A stretch of 64,000 nt of DNA, taken from contig NZ_JACDNP010000002.1 of assembly GCF_013839425.1 (NCBI RefSeq), positions 187,453-251,452 on the forward strand, read 5' to 3'. The notes under the pieces are model-generated. The model worked only from the letters and a program-made list of their open reading frames with translations, had not been told where the DNA came from and did not search any database. This document shows positions 27,247 through 35,977 of this stretch, piece after piece. Position 1 is the stretch's first letter. Each line of letters starts with the position of its first letter. The translations under genes and the position numbers were made by a program. This DNA comes from Halorhabdus salina. GTDB lineage: Archaea; Halobacteriota; Halobacteria; Halobacteriales; Haloarculaceae.

Positions 27247-29721
27247 TCACGTAGTGTCGCCGCCCACGGCAGTGTCTTCCGTGTCGGGTTCGATCCGAGC
27301 CAGTCGCATCGCGTTGCCCGTCACGCCGAGACTCATGCCCATGTCGCCGACGACGACCGCGATCGCGACACTGACGTACCCCAGCGGGACGCCGACCGCA
27401 AGGAGGGCCTTCACGCCCAGGCTCGTCCAGATGTTCTGTCTGATCACGCCGACGGCCCGGTTCGACAGCGAGTACAGATAAGGCAGCTTCCCAATGTCGT
27501 CGCCCAGAAGCGCGATGTCGGCGGTCTCTAAGGCGGTATCCGTTCCCGCGGCCCCCATGGCGACGCTGACGTCGGCGGTCGCCAGCGCCGGCGCGTCGTT
27601 GATCCCGTCGCCGACCATCGCCACCTCGCCGTACTCGTCCTGTAGCGCCTCGATCGCCGCGACCTTCTCTTCGGGAAGGAGTTCGGCGCGGTAGTCATCG
27701 ACGCCGACCGCCGCGGCGATGGCCCGGGCCGTACCCTCGTTGTCCCCCGTCAGCATGACGACCTCGCCGACACCGAGTTCGTGCAGACGCTGGACTACCC
27801 GGCGGGCACCCGGTCGTACCTCGTCGGCGATCGCGAGTAGGCCCCACACCTCGCCGGCGGTGCCGAGGACAACGATCGTCTTGCCTTCGTCTTCGAGGCT
27901 GGCGACCCGCTCGGCGACCGATTCCTCCGGCGGCCGGCCCTGGAGACTACCGCCGTCAGTCTGGGGCTCGTCGACCCCCGCGTCGAATCCGAGTGCAGCG
28001 AGATCGAGTCCCAGCTCCCCGAACAGCGCCGGGGTGCCCGCGTAGGCAGTCTCGCCCGCAACTTCGGCGCGAACGCCCTTGCCGGTCAGACTCTCGAAGT
28101 CGCTCGGCTCGGGCGGGTCGATTCCCGCCCCGGCTGCCCGCTCGCGGATCGCCGATGCGATCGGGTGTTCGCTCCGGCGTTCCAGGGCCGCGGCGTTCCG
28201 GAGTAGGTCACTCTCGTCGCGATCACCGATCGGAATGACGTCCGTGACCGTGAGTTCGCCTTTCGTGAGCGTGCCGGTCTTGTCCAGCGCGACGGCGTCA
28301 ACCTCGCCCATCGCTTCGAGGTGGTTGCCGCCCTTGATCAGGACGCCGTTCTTCGCGGCGCTGGTGATCCCCGAAACGACCGAGACAGGCGTCGAGATGA
28401 CGAACGCACACGGGCAGGCGATCACCAGCAGCGTCAGCCCGCGGACGAACCAGGGTCGCCAACCGCCGGGAAGGACGACTTCGAAACCCCCGATTCCGAG
28501 CGTTGCACTGCCGGCGATCAGAAGGGGTGGGACGGCCGCAGTTAACATCGCCAGCACGACGACTACGGGGGTATAGTAGCCGGCGAAACGGTCGACGAAC
28601 TGCTCTTTGTCGGTCCGATTCTCCTCTGCCCCCTGGACCAGTTCGATGATCCGGGCGAGCGTCGAGTCGCCAGCCGTCGAGGTGACCTCGACCTCCAGGT
28701 AGCCCTCGGCGGTGATCGACCCCGCGAACACCTCGTCGCCCTCGCGCTTCTCGACGGGCATACTCTCGCCGGTAATCGGCGACTCGTCGACCGCACTCTC
28801 GCCCTCGATGACGGTGCCGTCCAAGGGGATCTTTTCGCCGGGCCGGACCAGTACTGTCTCACCGATCTCGACGTCCTCGGCGGGGATGGTTACTTCTTCA
28901 CCGTCTCTGCTCGCGGTTTCACCGCTCGCTCGTTCGGAGGCCTCGTTCCCGCCGGTCGCTCCGGCCTCCCGCCTGACTCTCGCCTCGTCGGGCGATAGTT
29001 CCATCAACTCCCGCAGGGAATCCCGCGCCCGGTCCATCGCGTAGTCTTCGAGGAGCTCGGCGATGCTGAACAGGACGGCCAGGGTGGCCGCCTCGACGAA
29101 GTAGCCGATCCCCGTCGCTGCGAGAATGGCCACGCCCATCAGCAGGTCGATATCGAGGCTCCGGTTGCGCGCCGAATAGATCCCGCCGCGGACGACAGGC
29201 GCACCGCTGACGACGATTGCGACGAGGAAGAGTCCATCAGCGACAGCAATCGGATAGTCCAGAACAGCGGCGATTTCGACGTTGCCCCCGGTAACGATAA
29301 ATTCGATGGCCAGCCCAAGCGCCAAAACGACTGCGCCGATCCAAGTCTTGATCGCCCGCGGACTCGTCCAGACCTCCGTCGGCGGGGCAACGTCAGGGCC
29401 GCCGGTGACCGTCTCGTCGTCCTCGTGACCGTCGTCGAGGACTTCGTACCCTGCGCTCTCGATGGCCGCGATCACGTCGGCTTCGGTGGTTTGCTCGGGA
29501 TCGAACGTCACTGTCGCAGTCCCCTTGGTGGGGGAGAGAGACACTTCGGTGACGCCCGCGACGCGCTCGAGGCTCTCGTCAACTTTGCTCACACACGACG
29601 GACAGTCCATCTCCGGGACGGCAAGTCGAGCCGTAACTGTGCCAGCTGACTCGGCGGCAACCGCCTGTCCGGTGGCGGCCTCTCCAGCGGTCGGTCGCCC
29701 CACAGACTCGGCATCGTTCAT
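27247..29721 (-). CDS. P1B-type heavy-metal ATPase (ZntA/CadA-like)
   Basis: An 824-residue efflux pump. An N-terminal HMA domain carries MDCPSC (C40, C43); the core has the ion-binding CPC in ACPCAFVIS, the phosphorylation motif [10 protein letters not shown], the HP locus (SEHPIASAI) and [15 protein letters not shown]. The last helices contain the SLGVKALLA lysine and [10 protein letters not shown] aspartate that define the zinc/cadmium/lead-type P1B-2 group. A low-complexity acidic loop ([15 protein letters not shown]) lies in the actuator region. It starts 38 nt downstream of a 14-bp perfect palindrome, the probable operator. A truncated second copy of the same 3' end lies 1.3 kb further downstream. 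Confidence 0.93.
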   Translation of the reverse strand: MNDAESVGRPTAGEAATGQAVAAESAGTVTARLAVPEMDCPSCVSKVDESLERVAGVTEVSLSPTKGTATVTFDPEQTTEADVIAAIESAGYEVLDDGHEDDETVTGGPDVAPPTEVWTSPRAIKTWIGAVVLALGLAIEFIVTGGNVEIAAVLDYPIAVADGLFLVAIVVSGAPVVRGGIYSARNRSLDIDLLMGVAILAATGIGYFVEAATLAVLFSIAELLEDYAMDRARDSLRELMELSPDEARVRREAGATGGNEASERASGETASRDGEEVTIPAEDVEIGETVLVRPGEKIPLDGTVIEGESAVDESPITGESMPVEKREGDEVFAGSITAEGYLEVEVTSTAGDSTLARIIELVQGAEENRTDKEQFVDRFAGYYTPVVVVLAMLTAAVPPLLIAGSATLGIGGFEVVLPGGWRPWFVRGLTLLVIACPCAFVISTPVSVVSGITSAAKNGVLIKGGNHLEAMGEVDAVALDKTGTLTKGELTVTDVIPIGDRDESDLLRNAAALERRSEHPIASAIRERAAGAGIDPPEPSDFESLTGKGVRAEVAGETAYAGTPALFGELGLDLAALGFDAGVDEPQTDGGSLQGRPPEESVAERVASLEDEGKTIVVLGTAGEVWGLLAIADEVRPGARRVVQRLHELGVGEVVMLTGDNEGTARAIAAAVGVDDYRAELLPEEKVAAIEALQDEYGEVAMVGDGINDAPALATADVSVAMGAAGTDTALETADIALLGDDIGKLPYLYSLSNRAVGVIRQNIWTSLGVKALLAVGVPLGYVSVAIAVVVGDMGMSLGVTGNAMRLARIEPDTEDTAVGGDTT

Positions 29722-29758
29722 TATCTCCTGATAGGGGAGACAGTTCGATAAGCCTTAG

Positions 29759-29772
29759 TTGGAATATTCCAA
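29759..29772. promoter_or_regulatory. perfect palindrome TTGGAATATTCCAA before the metal ATPase gene
   Basis: A 14-bp perfect inverted repeat centred 44 nt upstream of the ATPase ATG (29721), where the archaeal TATA/BRE region of a nearly leaderless promoter should be. Short AT-centred palindromes of this kind are typical operators of ArsR/SmtB or TrmB-type regulators. No other copy was seen in the window. Confidence 0.55.
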
Positions 29773-29773
29773 A

Positions 29774-30195
29774 CGATGGCCTACCGCGTTGAAAGTCCGT
29801 GAGAGACTCGACCGCTGGGCGAAGGCGAAAGGCAAGAGCCAGGAGTGGTTCCGCGAGGGCAACGTCCTCACCAACGAGTGGGCGGTTGGCGAGGGCAACC
29901 ACGACGCGTACACGTGGTGGCTAGACCACGGCGACGGAGAGTTCAACCCCCGAAGACCCAAACACGAGTTCGACAGCGAGACGCTGTAGCGGCTGGGCGA
30001 GCGCGTCGAGGAACTCATAGCGGACTCGGCGTTCGACGAGCCCAAAGACGTCCAGACGCGTCTCGAAGAGTTGGAGACGCTTGCGCGATCGATCGAGACG
30101 ATCCGGCGACACTCTCGGATGTCCGGGTCATCGCCTGCTCCCGGGCGGATCACGAGAGCGTCCAGGCGGTCGCCGAACGCGTCCGGCTGTCGTGA
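29774..30195 (+). pseudogene. decayed gene of unknown function (in-frame stop and frameshift)
   Basis: The plus strand reads as good haloarchaeal coding sequence: VRERLDRWAKAKGKSQEWFREGN, then NEWAVGEGNHDAYTWWLDHGDGEFNPRRPKHEF..ETL, stop TAG at 29987-29989, and then in the same frame RLGERVEELIADSAFDEPKDVQTRLEELETLARSIETIRR. After this the frame shifts and continues as LSDVRVIACSRADHESVQAVAERVRLS and a stop at about 30195. The acidic composition and helical pattern persist throughout, so this is one gene with two lesions. No family is recognised. Its 5' end is missing next to the ATPase operator. Confidence 0.5.
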
Positions 30196-30290
30196 GTGCT
30201 GCCGCGATGGGACCATCGCCGTCGGATCAGATGAAATCGCGGTTCTTCGGTTCGGGGCCAGGTGATGCCGCCTCGTCCACCACCGATACC

Positions 30291-30350
30291 GTTTCAATCA
30301 TCTTTGAAACCAACACACATATATCCGTCTGCGTTTTAGATACATTTGAA
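30291..30350 (+). promoter_or_regulatory. inverted repeat and TATA box upstream of the permease operon
   Basis: GTTTCAA (30291-30297) and TTGAAAC (30304-30310) form a 7-bp inverted repeat with a 6-nt spacer. It is followed by CACATATATCC (30316-30326), a TATA-like element, and by TTTGAAAT around 30345, a further half-site. The permease starts at 30365. The layout suggests a repressor or activator site next to the BRE/TATA. Confidence 0.55.
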
Positions 30351-30364
30351 ATGGTGGTGAGTCA

Positions 30365-31522
30365 GTGACCGTCGTCGAACTCCTCATCCAGTTACTCCGG
30401 GCCGGAACCGACGAGATGTTGTCGTACCTGACGCTGCACGTCATCACGTGCCTGGTGCCGGCTTTCTTCATCGCTGGCGGGATCTCGGCCGTGTTGTCGG
30501 ATCACTTCGTGAAGAAGTACCTGAGCGCGGATGCCCCGAAGATCCAGGCGTACTCGATCGCCTCGGTTTCGGGCATCGCGCTGGCGGTGTGTAGCTGCAC
30601 AATCTTGCCGATGTTCGCCGGCCTCTACAAGAAGGGTGCGGGGATCGGCCCCGCGACGGCCTTCCTGTTCTCGGGCCCGGCGATCAACGTGCTCGCCGTC
30701 GTGTTCACCGCGAGTGCCCTCAGCCTCCCGCTGGGCGGTGCGCGGGCCTTCTTCGCGGTGACGATGGCCGGCGTGATCGGCCTGACGATGGCGCTGGTCT
30801 TCGGGGAGAGCGAGGGAGAAGAGAGCGCCGAGGCACAGCCTGTCATGACCGACGGCGGACACATCACAGAGCGCGAGCGTCCACTGTGGGTGACGGGGGG
30901 CTTCTTCGGGAGCCAGGTCGCGATCCTGTTGATCGCCGCGACGGGACTGCTCACCTGGGCAGTCAAAGCGCCGCTGCTCGCGCCGCTGTTTGGCGTCCTC
31001 GGCTATCTCCTCTGGGCTGAGTTCGATCGCGAGACGATCGACGAGTGGCTCGAAGAGACGTGGTTCTTCACGAAGACGATCTTCCCGCTGTTGATCGCGG
31101 GGACGTTCGTCATCGGCCTCATTGGCGCGATTGCGGCCATTGCCCAGGGTATGGGGCCTCTAGAGATGCTCACGCGGGGCGGCGAGACGTTCGTCGCCCA
31201 CAAAGTCGCCCCGGGTCTACTCACTCAGGGGATCTTCGGCGAGACGACCGTCCTCTCGACCGGCCTCGGATCGGTCATCGGCGCGATCTTGTACATGCCA
31301 ACGCTGCTTGAGGTGCCGATCATCGGGTCGCTGTTTGGCTACACCAACGGCCTGATGGCCGAGGGCCCCGCGCTCGCATTGTTGCTTGCGGGCCCGTCGC
31401 TGTCGCTGCCGAACATGCTCGTGATCTGGAAAACCATGGGTGCAAAGCGAACAGCGCTGTATGTCAGCCTCGTCGCCGTCGCAGCCACCATCGCGGGCCT
31501 GATCTGGGGCCTGCTCGTCTGA
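30365..31522 (+). CDS. permease of the ArsP/DUF318 (YraQ) family
   Basis: A 385-residue protein with about ten hydrophobic helices in two halves of four to five, separated by an acidic cytosolic loop (GESEGEESAEAQPVMTDGG, about 140-160). The first half has the hallmark ALAVCSCTILPMFAGLYKKGAG followed by GPATAFLFSGPAINVLA (74-115); the second repeats the pattern (GLLTQGIFGETTVLSTGLG). ArsP-type proteins export trivalent organoarsenicals; other members of this broad family have unknown substrates. It starts at GTG 30365 (an upstream ATG runs into a stop in another frame). The thioredoxin-like gene follows after 41 nt in the same direction, a common pairing. Confidence 0.85.
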   Translation: MTVVELLIQLLRAGTDEMLSYLTLHVITCLVPAFFIAGGISAVLSDHFVKKYLSADAPKIQAYSIASVSGIALAVCSCTILPMFAGLYKKGAGIGPATAFLFSGPAINVLAVVFTASALSLPLGGARAFFAVTMAGVIGLTMALVFGESEGEESAEAQPVMTDGGHITERERPLWVTGGFFGSQVAILLIAATGLLTWAVKAPLLAPLFGVLGYLLWAEFDRETIDEWLEETWFFTKTIFPLLIAGTFVIGLIGAIAAIAQGMGPLEMLTRGGETFVAHKVAPGLLTQGIFGETTVLSTGLGSVIGAILYMPTLLEVPIIGSLFGYTNGLMAEGPALALLLAGPSLSLPNMLVIWKTMGAKRTALYVSLVAVAATIAGLIWGLLV

Positions 31523-31563
31523 GGAATCGATACCAAACCAACACGCAATCCACACGACAACCT

Positions 31564-31806
31564 ATGAAAATCGAAGTCATCGGCCCTGGCTGTGCCAGAT
31601 GTAAGAAGACCGAACAGAACGTCAACAAAGCACTCGATGAACTCGGTGGCGAGTTCGATGCGACCGTCGAGAAAGTCGAAGCACAGATGGAAATCATCGA
31701 CCGCGGCGTGATGCACACGCCCGCCGTCGCCGTCGATGGCGATGTCCAGATCGAGGGCGACATCCCGGACGTCGATCGACTCGTCGACGTATTCCAGTCC
31801 GCGTAG
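31564..31806 (+). CDS. small thioredoxin-like redox-active disulfide protein
   Basis: An 80-residue thioredoxin fold: MKIEVIGPGCARCKKTEQNV contains the C-x-x-C pair (CARC, C10 and C13), then a helix, and VMHTPAVAVDGDVQIEG with the cis-proline loop. This is the Thioredoxin_3/MtaA-type group, often encoded next to YraQ/ArsP permeases, where it may deliver or reduce the metalloid substrate. It lies 41 nt downstream of the permease and ends the operon. Confidence 0.88.
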   Translation: MKIEVIGPGCARCKKTEQNVNKALDELGGEFDATVEKVEAQMEIIDRGVMHTPAVAVDGDVQIEGDIPDVDRLVDVFQSA

Positions 31807-31905
31807 GACACGCGACCGAGTCGGTATCGCCCCCGTTCGCTCAGGTCCACCAGAAACACTGGGTCAGATCTAGCTGCCGTGAGTGGACCCCCACGCGATC
31901 CGCCC

Positions 31906-32652
31906 TCATTCAGTCGGAGACGCGTCCGGATGAGTCTCATCGGCAACGTATGCTTTCGCAAGGTGCTCCTCGGCACGTCGCAATCGATACGTCAGCGTCG
32001 ATCGGGGCACGTCGAGATGGGTGGCCAGTTCAGCGACATCCACCTCGCGCGGATGCTCGTAGTGGCCGTGTTCGACAGCAGCCCGGAGCGCCGCGGCCTG
32101 TTCGGCCGAGAGACTCATCGATTCCTCGGCTACGCCAGCCCCGGGTTCGGCCGTCGTCCCGGTCCGGAGCATCTCCATTTCGGCACAGTCACCGACCGCA
32201 TCCTCCAGCGCGTCGAAAAAGGCCCCCACGTCGCCGGTCCCCGAGTGGATAATCCGCCAGGTATAATGGCGACCCTCGTGGCGCGTATCGAACAGCAGGC
32301 CGTCACCGAGGTGATCCAGCGCGAGGTGGGGGACGGAAACACAGACCGGGCCACGCTCCCAGTACGAATAGAGCACGAGCGTCTCGTCGTTCCGGTCGAG
32401 AACGTCCGTCGTCTGGGTCGCTCCGCAGTCGTCAGTCGCCAGGCAGTCGGCGTAGTAGTCCGTCGACTTAAAAGCGTCCTCGATGGCGTCGAGGGCGTCA
32501 GGCGACCCACTGGCGTGGTCGACCCGCCAGAGGCGCTCGTTGGTTGCGTGCAGCGACAGCGACCGAATGTGTGCGTCAGGATGCTGGGCAAGCGTGTCCG
32601 CGACGGCATTACACCCTGGATCGTATTCCAGGGCAAAGACGAGTTCACGCAT
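31906..32652 (-). CDS. HTH_10 (Bat-like) transcriptional regulator
   Basis: A 248-residue protein with a Bat-type N-terminal sensor region (1-165) and a C-terminal HTH_10 domain (LSAEQAAALRAAVEHGHYEHPREVDVAELATHL, then VPRSTLTYRLRRAEEHLA). It contains a CLATDDCG pair near residue 95 and MEMLRTG before the HTH. Proteins of this class (for example DmsR) regulate single pathways in haloarchaea. The target is unclear; it is convergent with the permease operon and 78 nt from the glycosyltransferase gene. The start MRELVFALEYD matches the usual beginning of the family. Confidence 0.82.
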   Translation of the reverse strand: MRELVFALEYDPGCNAVADTLAQHPDAHIRSLSLHATNERLWRVDHASGSPDALDAIEDAFKSTDYYADCLATDDCGATQTTDVLDRNDETLVLYSYWERGPVCVSVPHLALDHLGDGLLFDTRHEGRHYTWRIIHSGTGDVGAFFDALEDAVGDCAEMEMLRTGTTAEPGAGVAEESMSLSAEQAAALRAAVEHGHYEHPREVDVAELATHLDVPRSTLTYRLRRAEEHLAKAYVADETHPDASPTE

Positions 32653-32730
32653 TGAGTGCCGTTCTCGCTCGCCGAATAAACGCCCTCCGGCGAGATGTAT
32701 TGCTGCCGTCGTCTGCTGTCCCGACCGCGG

Positions 32731-33480
32731 TCACTCCGTCGCCCGGTTCGGGCCGGGCCGTTCGGTCGACGAGCCGCGACCGAAGCGCTCGGCGAGGGAG
32801 ACCGATACGACCGACTTGGCGATCGCCGCCCCGCCAGTCACGGGATTCAGTGTCGTCTCGCCGACGCGCTCGCGGTACTCGATCGGGATCTCCGTGACGC
32901 GGTAGCCCCGCAACAACGGTCTGACCAACAACTCCGCCGAGAGGCCGGTGTTTTCCGTCCACTCGATAGCCTCGATCACCTCGCGACGATAGGCTCGCAT
33001 GCCCGTGGTCGTGTCGTGGACACGTTCGCCGACCAGCGCGCTTGCCAGCCACGCAAAGGCGTGATTCCCCTGGCGGTTGAACCATGGCATCGTCTCGGCC
33101 CCGCCCGAGAGTCGGTCACCGCTGACCACGTCGTAGCCGTCGTTGATAGCGTCCAGAAAGTCCGGGAGGCGCTCCATCGGGTAGGTGTCGTCACAGTCGG
33201 TCGTGACGATCACTGGCCGGTCGGGGGTCGTGATCGCCTCGTGGACGGCCACGCCGTAGCCCTGTGGCTCCTGCTCGATCACGCGCGCGCCGTGCTCGCG
33301 GGCGACATCTGCCGTCCCGTCGCTCGAACTGTCGATGCAGACCACTTCGGCCTGCTCGTCGGTCACCGCGTCGATATCCGCAAGCACGGTGGCGATCGCC
33401 TCGCGCTCGTTGTACGTCCCCATCACGACGCTGACGTCCCCAAAGGTGTAGCCGTCCCCGCCAGTCCTGTCGTCACTCAT
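32731..33480 (-). CDS. family 2 glycosyltransferase (dolichol-phosphate mannose synthase-like)
   Basis: A 249-residue GT-A enzyme: SVVMGTYNEREAIATVLADI (nucleotide site), VVCIDSSSDGTADVAREHGARVI, VIVTTDCDDTYPMERLPDFL with the D-x-D metal motif, and GDRLSGGAETMPWFNRQGNH followed by TTGMRAYRREVIEAIEW. It lacks the C-terminal transmembrane helices of many DPM synthases. Such enzymes load a sugar on dolichol phosphate or build cell-surface N-glycans in haloarchaea (AglJ-like). It starts at ATG 33480. A DtxR-like palindrome lies 32-49 nt upstream, in promoter position. Confidence 0.85.
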   Translation of the reverse strand: MSDDRTGGDGYTFGDVSVVMGTYNEREAIATVLADIDAVTDEQAEVVCIDSSSDGTADVAREHGARVIEQEPQGYGVAVHEAITTPDRPVIVTTDCDDTYPMERLPDFLDAINDGYDVVSGDRLSGGAETMPWFNRQGNHAFAWLASALVGERVHDTTTGMRAYRREVIEAIEWTENTGLSAELLVRPLLRGYRVTEIPIEYRERVGETTLNPVTGGAAIAKSVVSVSLAERFGRGSSTERPGPNRATE

Positions 33481-33511
33481 TAGCCACCCGTTCGTCCACG
33501 GACACTTGAGG

Positions 33512-33529
33512 CTTTAGGTTGGCCTAAAG
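33512..33529. promoter_or_regulatory. DtxR-like palindrome CTTTAGGTTGGCCTAAAG
   Basis: A 7-bp inverted repeat, CTTTAGG/CCTAAAG, around TTGG. It matches the TTAGG-N4-CCTAA layout of iron-dependent DtxR-family operators and the sites at feoA. It sits 32 nt upstream of the glycosyltransferase start and 5 nt past the stop of the heliorhodopsin gene. It could instead act as a weak terminator hairpin for the latter. Confidence 0.5.
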
Positions 33530-33533
33530 AAAA

Positions 33534-34310
33534 TCACACTGGCGAGTTCAGTGCGCCAAAGTAGACCTGCCAGGCCAGCAGTGACTTCGCGACCAGACTC
33601 AACACGATGTAGGCGACCTCACCGAAGAGATAGTCCTGCCACTTCCAGACGCCTTTGTACTGGAGAAGCATGTTGATCGCGAAGAGGTTGAACAGGACGA
33701 AAAGCGAGACGTAGATGACAATCACGAAGTCGGGTGGACTCCCCTCCCCGAAGGAGTAAGTACCGACAATGGTGACGGCGATAGCGATCCAGGGGATTAG
33801 GCCGGCAAGCGAGCCGACGATGAAGGCACTCCAGTCGGTCTCCTCGGTGTGTCGATTGTACCGTTCCATCAGTAGCCCACAGAGGTTCATCACGGCAACG
33901 AGGCCGAACAGCGCGATCAGGGTGCCCAGATCCCAGACGCCGGCAAGCATCGCGATCAGGACGATCATCAGCGAGGCGCTGAGTGCATACTCGTACCAGC
34001 GGTAGGGGTTCATCCCCTGGTCGAGATACGCGACATATCGATCGTAGAGCACGGTCGCGATCAGCGCGTGGGCGATCGCAGAAATGAACAGGAATCCGGC
34101 GGCCAGATAGGCGAGTTCGATCGTTCCGATCGACGTCAAGACGGGTGACAGTGTTTCAGTCGCGGTGTCAAATTCGAGGTACGTGGAATTGATCGTCCAC
34201 TCCCGTGACGTACTCAGATACACCATCAATGCGCCCTGCAGGAAGTGAAGCAGTGCCATCGCGGCGTTGAACCGCCGGAGGTTCCAGTCGCTGGGTGTTG
34301 ACGGTGCCAT
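33534..34310 (-). CDS. heliorhodopsin
   Basis: A 258-residue seven-helix protein whose landmarks fit heliorhodopsins, retinal proteins with inverted membrane orientation. Seen: H22 in helix 1 (ALLHFLQGALMVYLS), H81 in helix 2 (AIAHALIATVLY), the helix 3 counterion E107 in RWYEYALSASLMIVLIA, and the retinal Schiff-base lysine K242 in helix 7, VLSLVAKSLLAWQVYFG. Positions agree with those known for the reference protein 48C12 (H23, H80, E107, K241). Type-1 rhodopsins lack this pattern. ATG 34310 (MAPSTPSDWNLRRFNAAMA) is chosen; the longer frame upstream is noncoding and overlaps the GH3 remnant. No retinal biosynthesis gene is nearby. Function in haloarchaea is unknown. Confidence 0.9.
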   Translation of the reverse strand: MAPSTPSDWNLRRFNAAMALLHFLQGALMVYLSTSREWTINSTYLEFDTATETLSPVLTSIGTIELAYLAAGFLFISAIAHALIATVLYDRYVAYLDQGMNPYRWYEYALSASLMIVLIAMLAGVWDLGTLIALFGLVAVMNLCGLLMERYNRHTEETDWSAFIVGSLAGLIPWIAIAVTIVGTYSFGEGSPPDFVIVIYVSLFVLFNLFAINMLLQYKGVWKWQDYLFGEVAYIVLSLVAKSLLAWQVYFGALNSPV

Positions 34311-34410
34311 ATTAGTCCTTCTCAGGGGATCATGAAGGTTCTTTTCCCGGGCCCCCATGTTCCTCACAGTATCCCGAACAGCAAAGCATCTGGCTGTCGA
34401 GAAGGCAGGT

Positions 34411-34800
34411 ATGACAGACACGGAGGCCCCGCCGTATCTCGATGTCTCGCTCCCGACAGACCAGCGCGTCGCGGACCTGCTCGATCGAATGACCGTCGCT
34501 GAAAAAGTCGCGCAACTGGGGTCGCTGCCCGCACAGGCACTGACGGAAGACCGCCCACAATTACTCGACGACGATGGCACGCTCGCTGCAGAACGCGCTC
34601 GTGAACGCTTGAGTGACGGGATCGGCCACCTGACTCGAGTCGGCGGCGGCGCGAGTCTCGAACCCGGCGAATACGAACTCCGAATCGGCTCTTCGGCCGC
34701 CGATATCGAGGCGACCACGACGTTCGACGTCGTCGGTGATCGCCGACGGCTCCCGCAGAGCCCCCGGACGTATTTCGCCGAGACAGACGTCGAGTGTAGG
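34411..34800 (+). pseudogene. glycoside hydrolase family 3 gene, internally deleted
   Basis: The frame starts as a GH3 beta-glucosidase, MTDTEAPPYLDVSLPTDQRV then ADLLDRMTVAEKVAQLGSLP, through GIGHLTRVGGGASLEPG. It then jumps directly to what is normally the C-terminal fibronectin-III-like end, EYELRIGSSAADIEATTTFDVVGDRR, with a tail TYFAETDVE. About 600 residues with the catalytic (beta/alpha)8 and (alpha/beta)6 domains are missing, including the nucleophile and acid/base. The join is in frame. The normal stop also appears lost (GAG TGT AGG), so the frame would read on to 35016 over the esterase gene. Non-functional. Confidence 0.7.
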
Positions 34801-34873
34801 CTCTCTCGTCTGTTGGTCCTCACACGGGCCAGCCACAATCCCCGGTCGTGTCCCGCCAGATCGGGTGGCTGGA

Positions 34874-35899
34874 TCAGGAAAGCGTCCGATCGAGGAACTG
34901 CCCGATCGCGTCGGGGCCAGCGGGTGGGTGGGCCGGGAGCAGCACGTCGTTGCTCGCCCCCGGCTCGCTGCTGGCACTCGCCGTCACGCTCTGGGTGGGA
35001 CGATCCGCGCCGGTGAGTTGTGCCATCGCTGTCCGTTCCGAGTCCGCGCCGAAGACGTGTCCCATCTCGTGTAGCTCGTAACTCGTCACCGGGACGTCTC
35101 CGTCACGCAGTTTCGAGACCAGCGAGCGGGTCTGCTCGATCGACACCACCTCGTCGGCCCGGCCGTGCATCACGAAAAGCGGTGGAGCGTCCGCGTCCAC
35201 GTAGGTGACGGGACTCGCCCGTCGTGCTCGATCCCGATGCTTCGAGATCTGGCCGCCCACGAGCAACGAGGCGATGTCCTCGGGATCTTCGGGCACGGTG
35301 GTCAGGTCGGTGACCCCGTACCAGTCGACGACAGCCTGGACAGCGCCGGACTGCTCGGGGGCGACCGTCTTTTCGACACGCTCGGGCGCGTAGACGTTAC
35401 CCGCGACGGCCGAGATATCGTCAATCAGCCCCGCGAGCAGCGCGAGGTGCCCGCCAGCCGAGGCTCCCCACGTCGCGATGCGATCGGGGTCGAAACCGTA
35501 TTCGGTGGCCCGGGCCTGAAGCCACCTGATCGCGGCTGTGACATCGACGATCTGGTCGGGGAAGACGCCCCGCGGCGTCGTGTTCTCGGGGTCGATGTCG
35601 AACGGAATCTCCAGGCCATCCGGAATCTCGGCCAGTCGGTAGCTGACGCTGGCGATTGCGACCTCCCACTCGGCGGCGTAGCGTTCCAGATCCGGCGCAT
35701 TCTTGCGGGTCTCGAACACCCAACCGCCGCCGTGGACGTAGACGACCAGGGGTGGCCGCCCGGCGATCTCGGGGACGAACAGGTCGAGACGAAGGTCGCC
35801 AGCGTCTCGACTGGCATAGGTCACGTCTTCGTGGATGGCGACAGCCGGCTCTCCGGTCTCCGATGCGTCCGCAGTGGATTCTGTCGGGGACTCGGTCAT
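34874..35899 (-). CDS. alpha/beta-hydrolase (esterase, HSL/BD-FAE-like)
   Basis: A 341-residue cytosolic hydrolase. Oxyanion motif HGGGW in VVYVHGGGWVFE (about 54-58), nucleophile serine in TWGASAGGHLALLAGL, aspartate in VMHGRADEVVSIEQ and histidine in HEMGHVFG complete the catalytic triad. The WYGVTDLTTVPED cap segment is typical of the BD-FAE/HSL group that deacetylates or de-esterifies sugars and small esters. A 20-residue acidic N-terminus and a low-complexity insert after the catalytic histidine are haloarchaeal embellishments. It faces the GH3 remnant; the two may once have been a polysaccharide-use pair. The start at 35899 is the first ATG in the frame. Confidence 0.88.
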   Translation of the reverse strand: MTESPTESTADASETGEPAVAIHEDVTYASRDAGDLRLDLFVPEIAGRPPLVVYVHGGGWVFETRKNAPDLERYAAEWEVAIASVSYRLAEIPDGLEIPFDIDPENTTPRGVFPDQIVDVTAAIRWLQARATEYGFDPDRIATWGASAGGHLALLAGLIDDISAVAGNVYAPERVEKTVAPEQSGAVQAVVDWYGVTDLTTVPEDPEDIASLLVGGQISKHRDRARRASPVTYVDADAPPLFVMHGRADEVVSIEQTRSLVSKLRDGDVPVTSYELHEMGHVFGADSERTAMAQLTGADRPTQSVTASASSEPGASNDVLLPAHPPAGPDAIGQFLDRTLS

Positions 35900-35977
35900 C
35901 TATCGCATCGATATTGTCGTCGAAACATTTTGGCACTGTCGCCTGGTCGTCGTCCCGGCTGGGGCCGATAAACGGAC

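Noticed and set aside
34311-34838. N-terminal extension of the heliorhodopsin frame
   Set aside because: The 176 extra residues are arginine/serine-rich shadow sequence of the GH3 remnant; helix 1 of heliorhodopsin begins right after ATG 34310.
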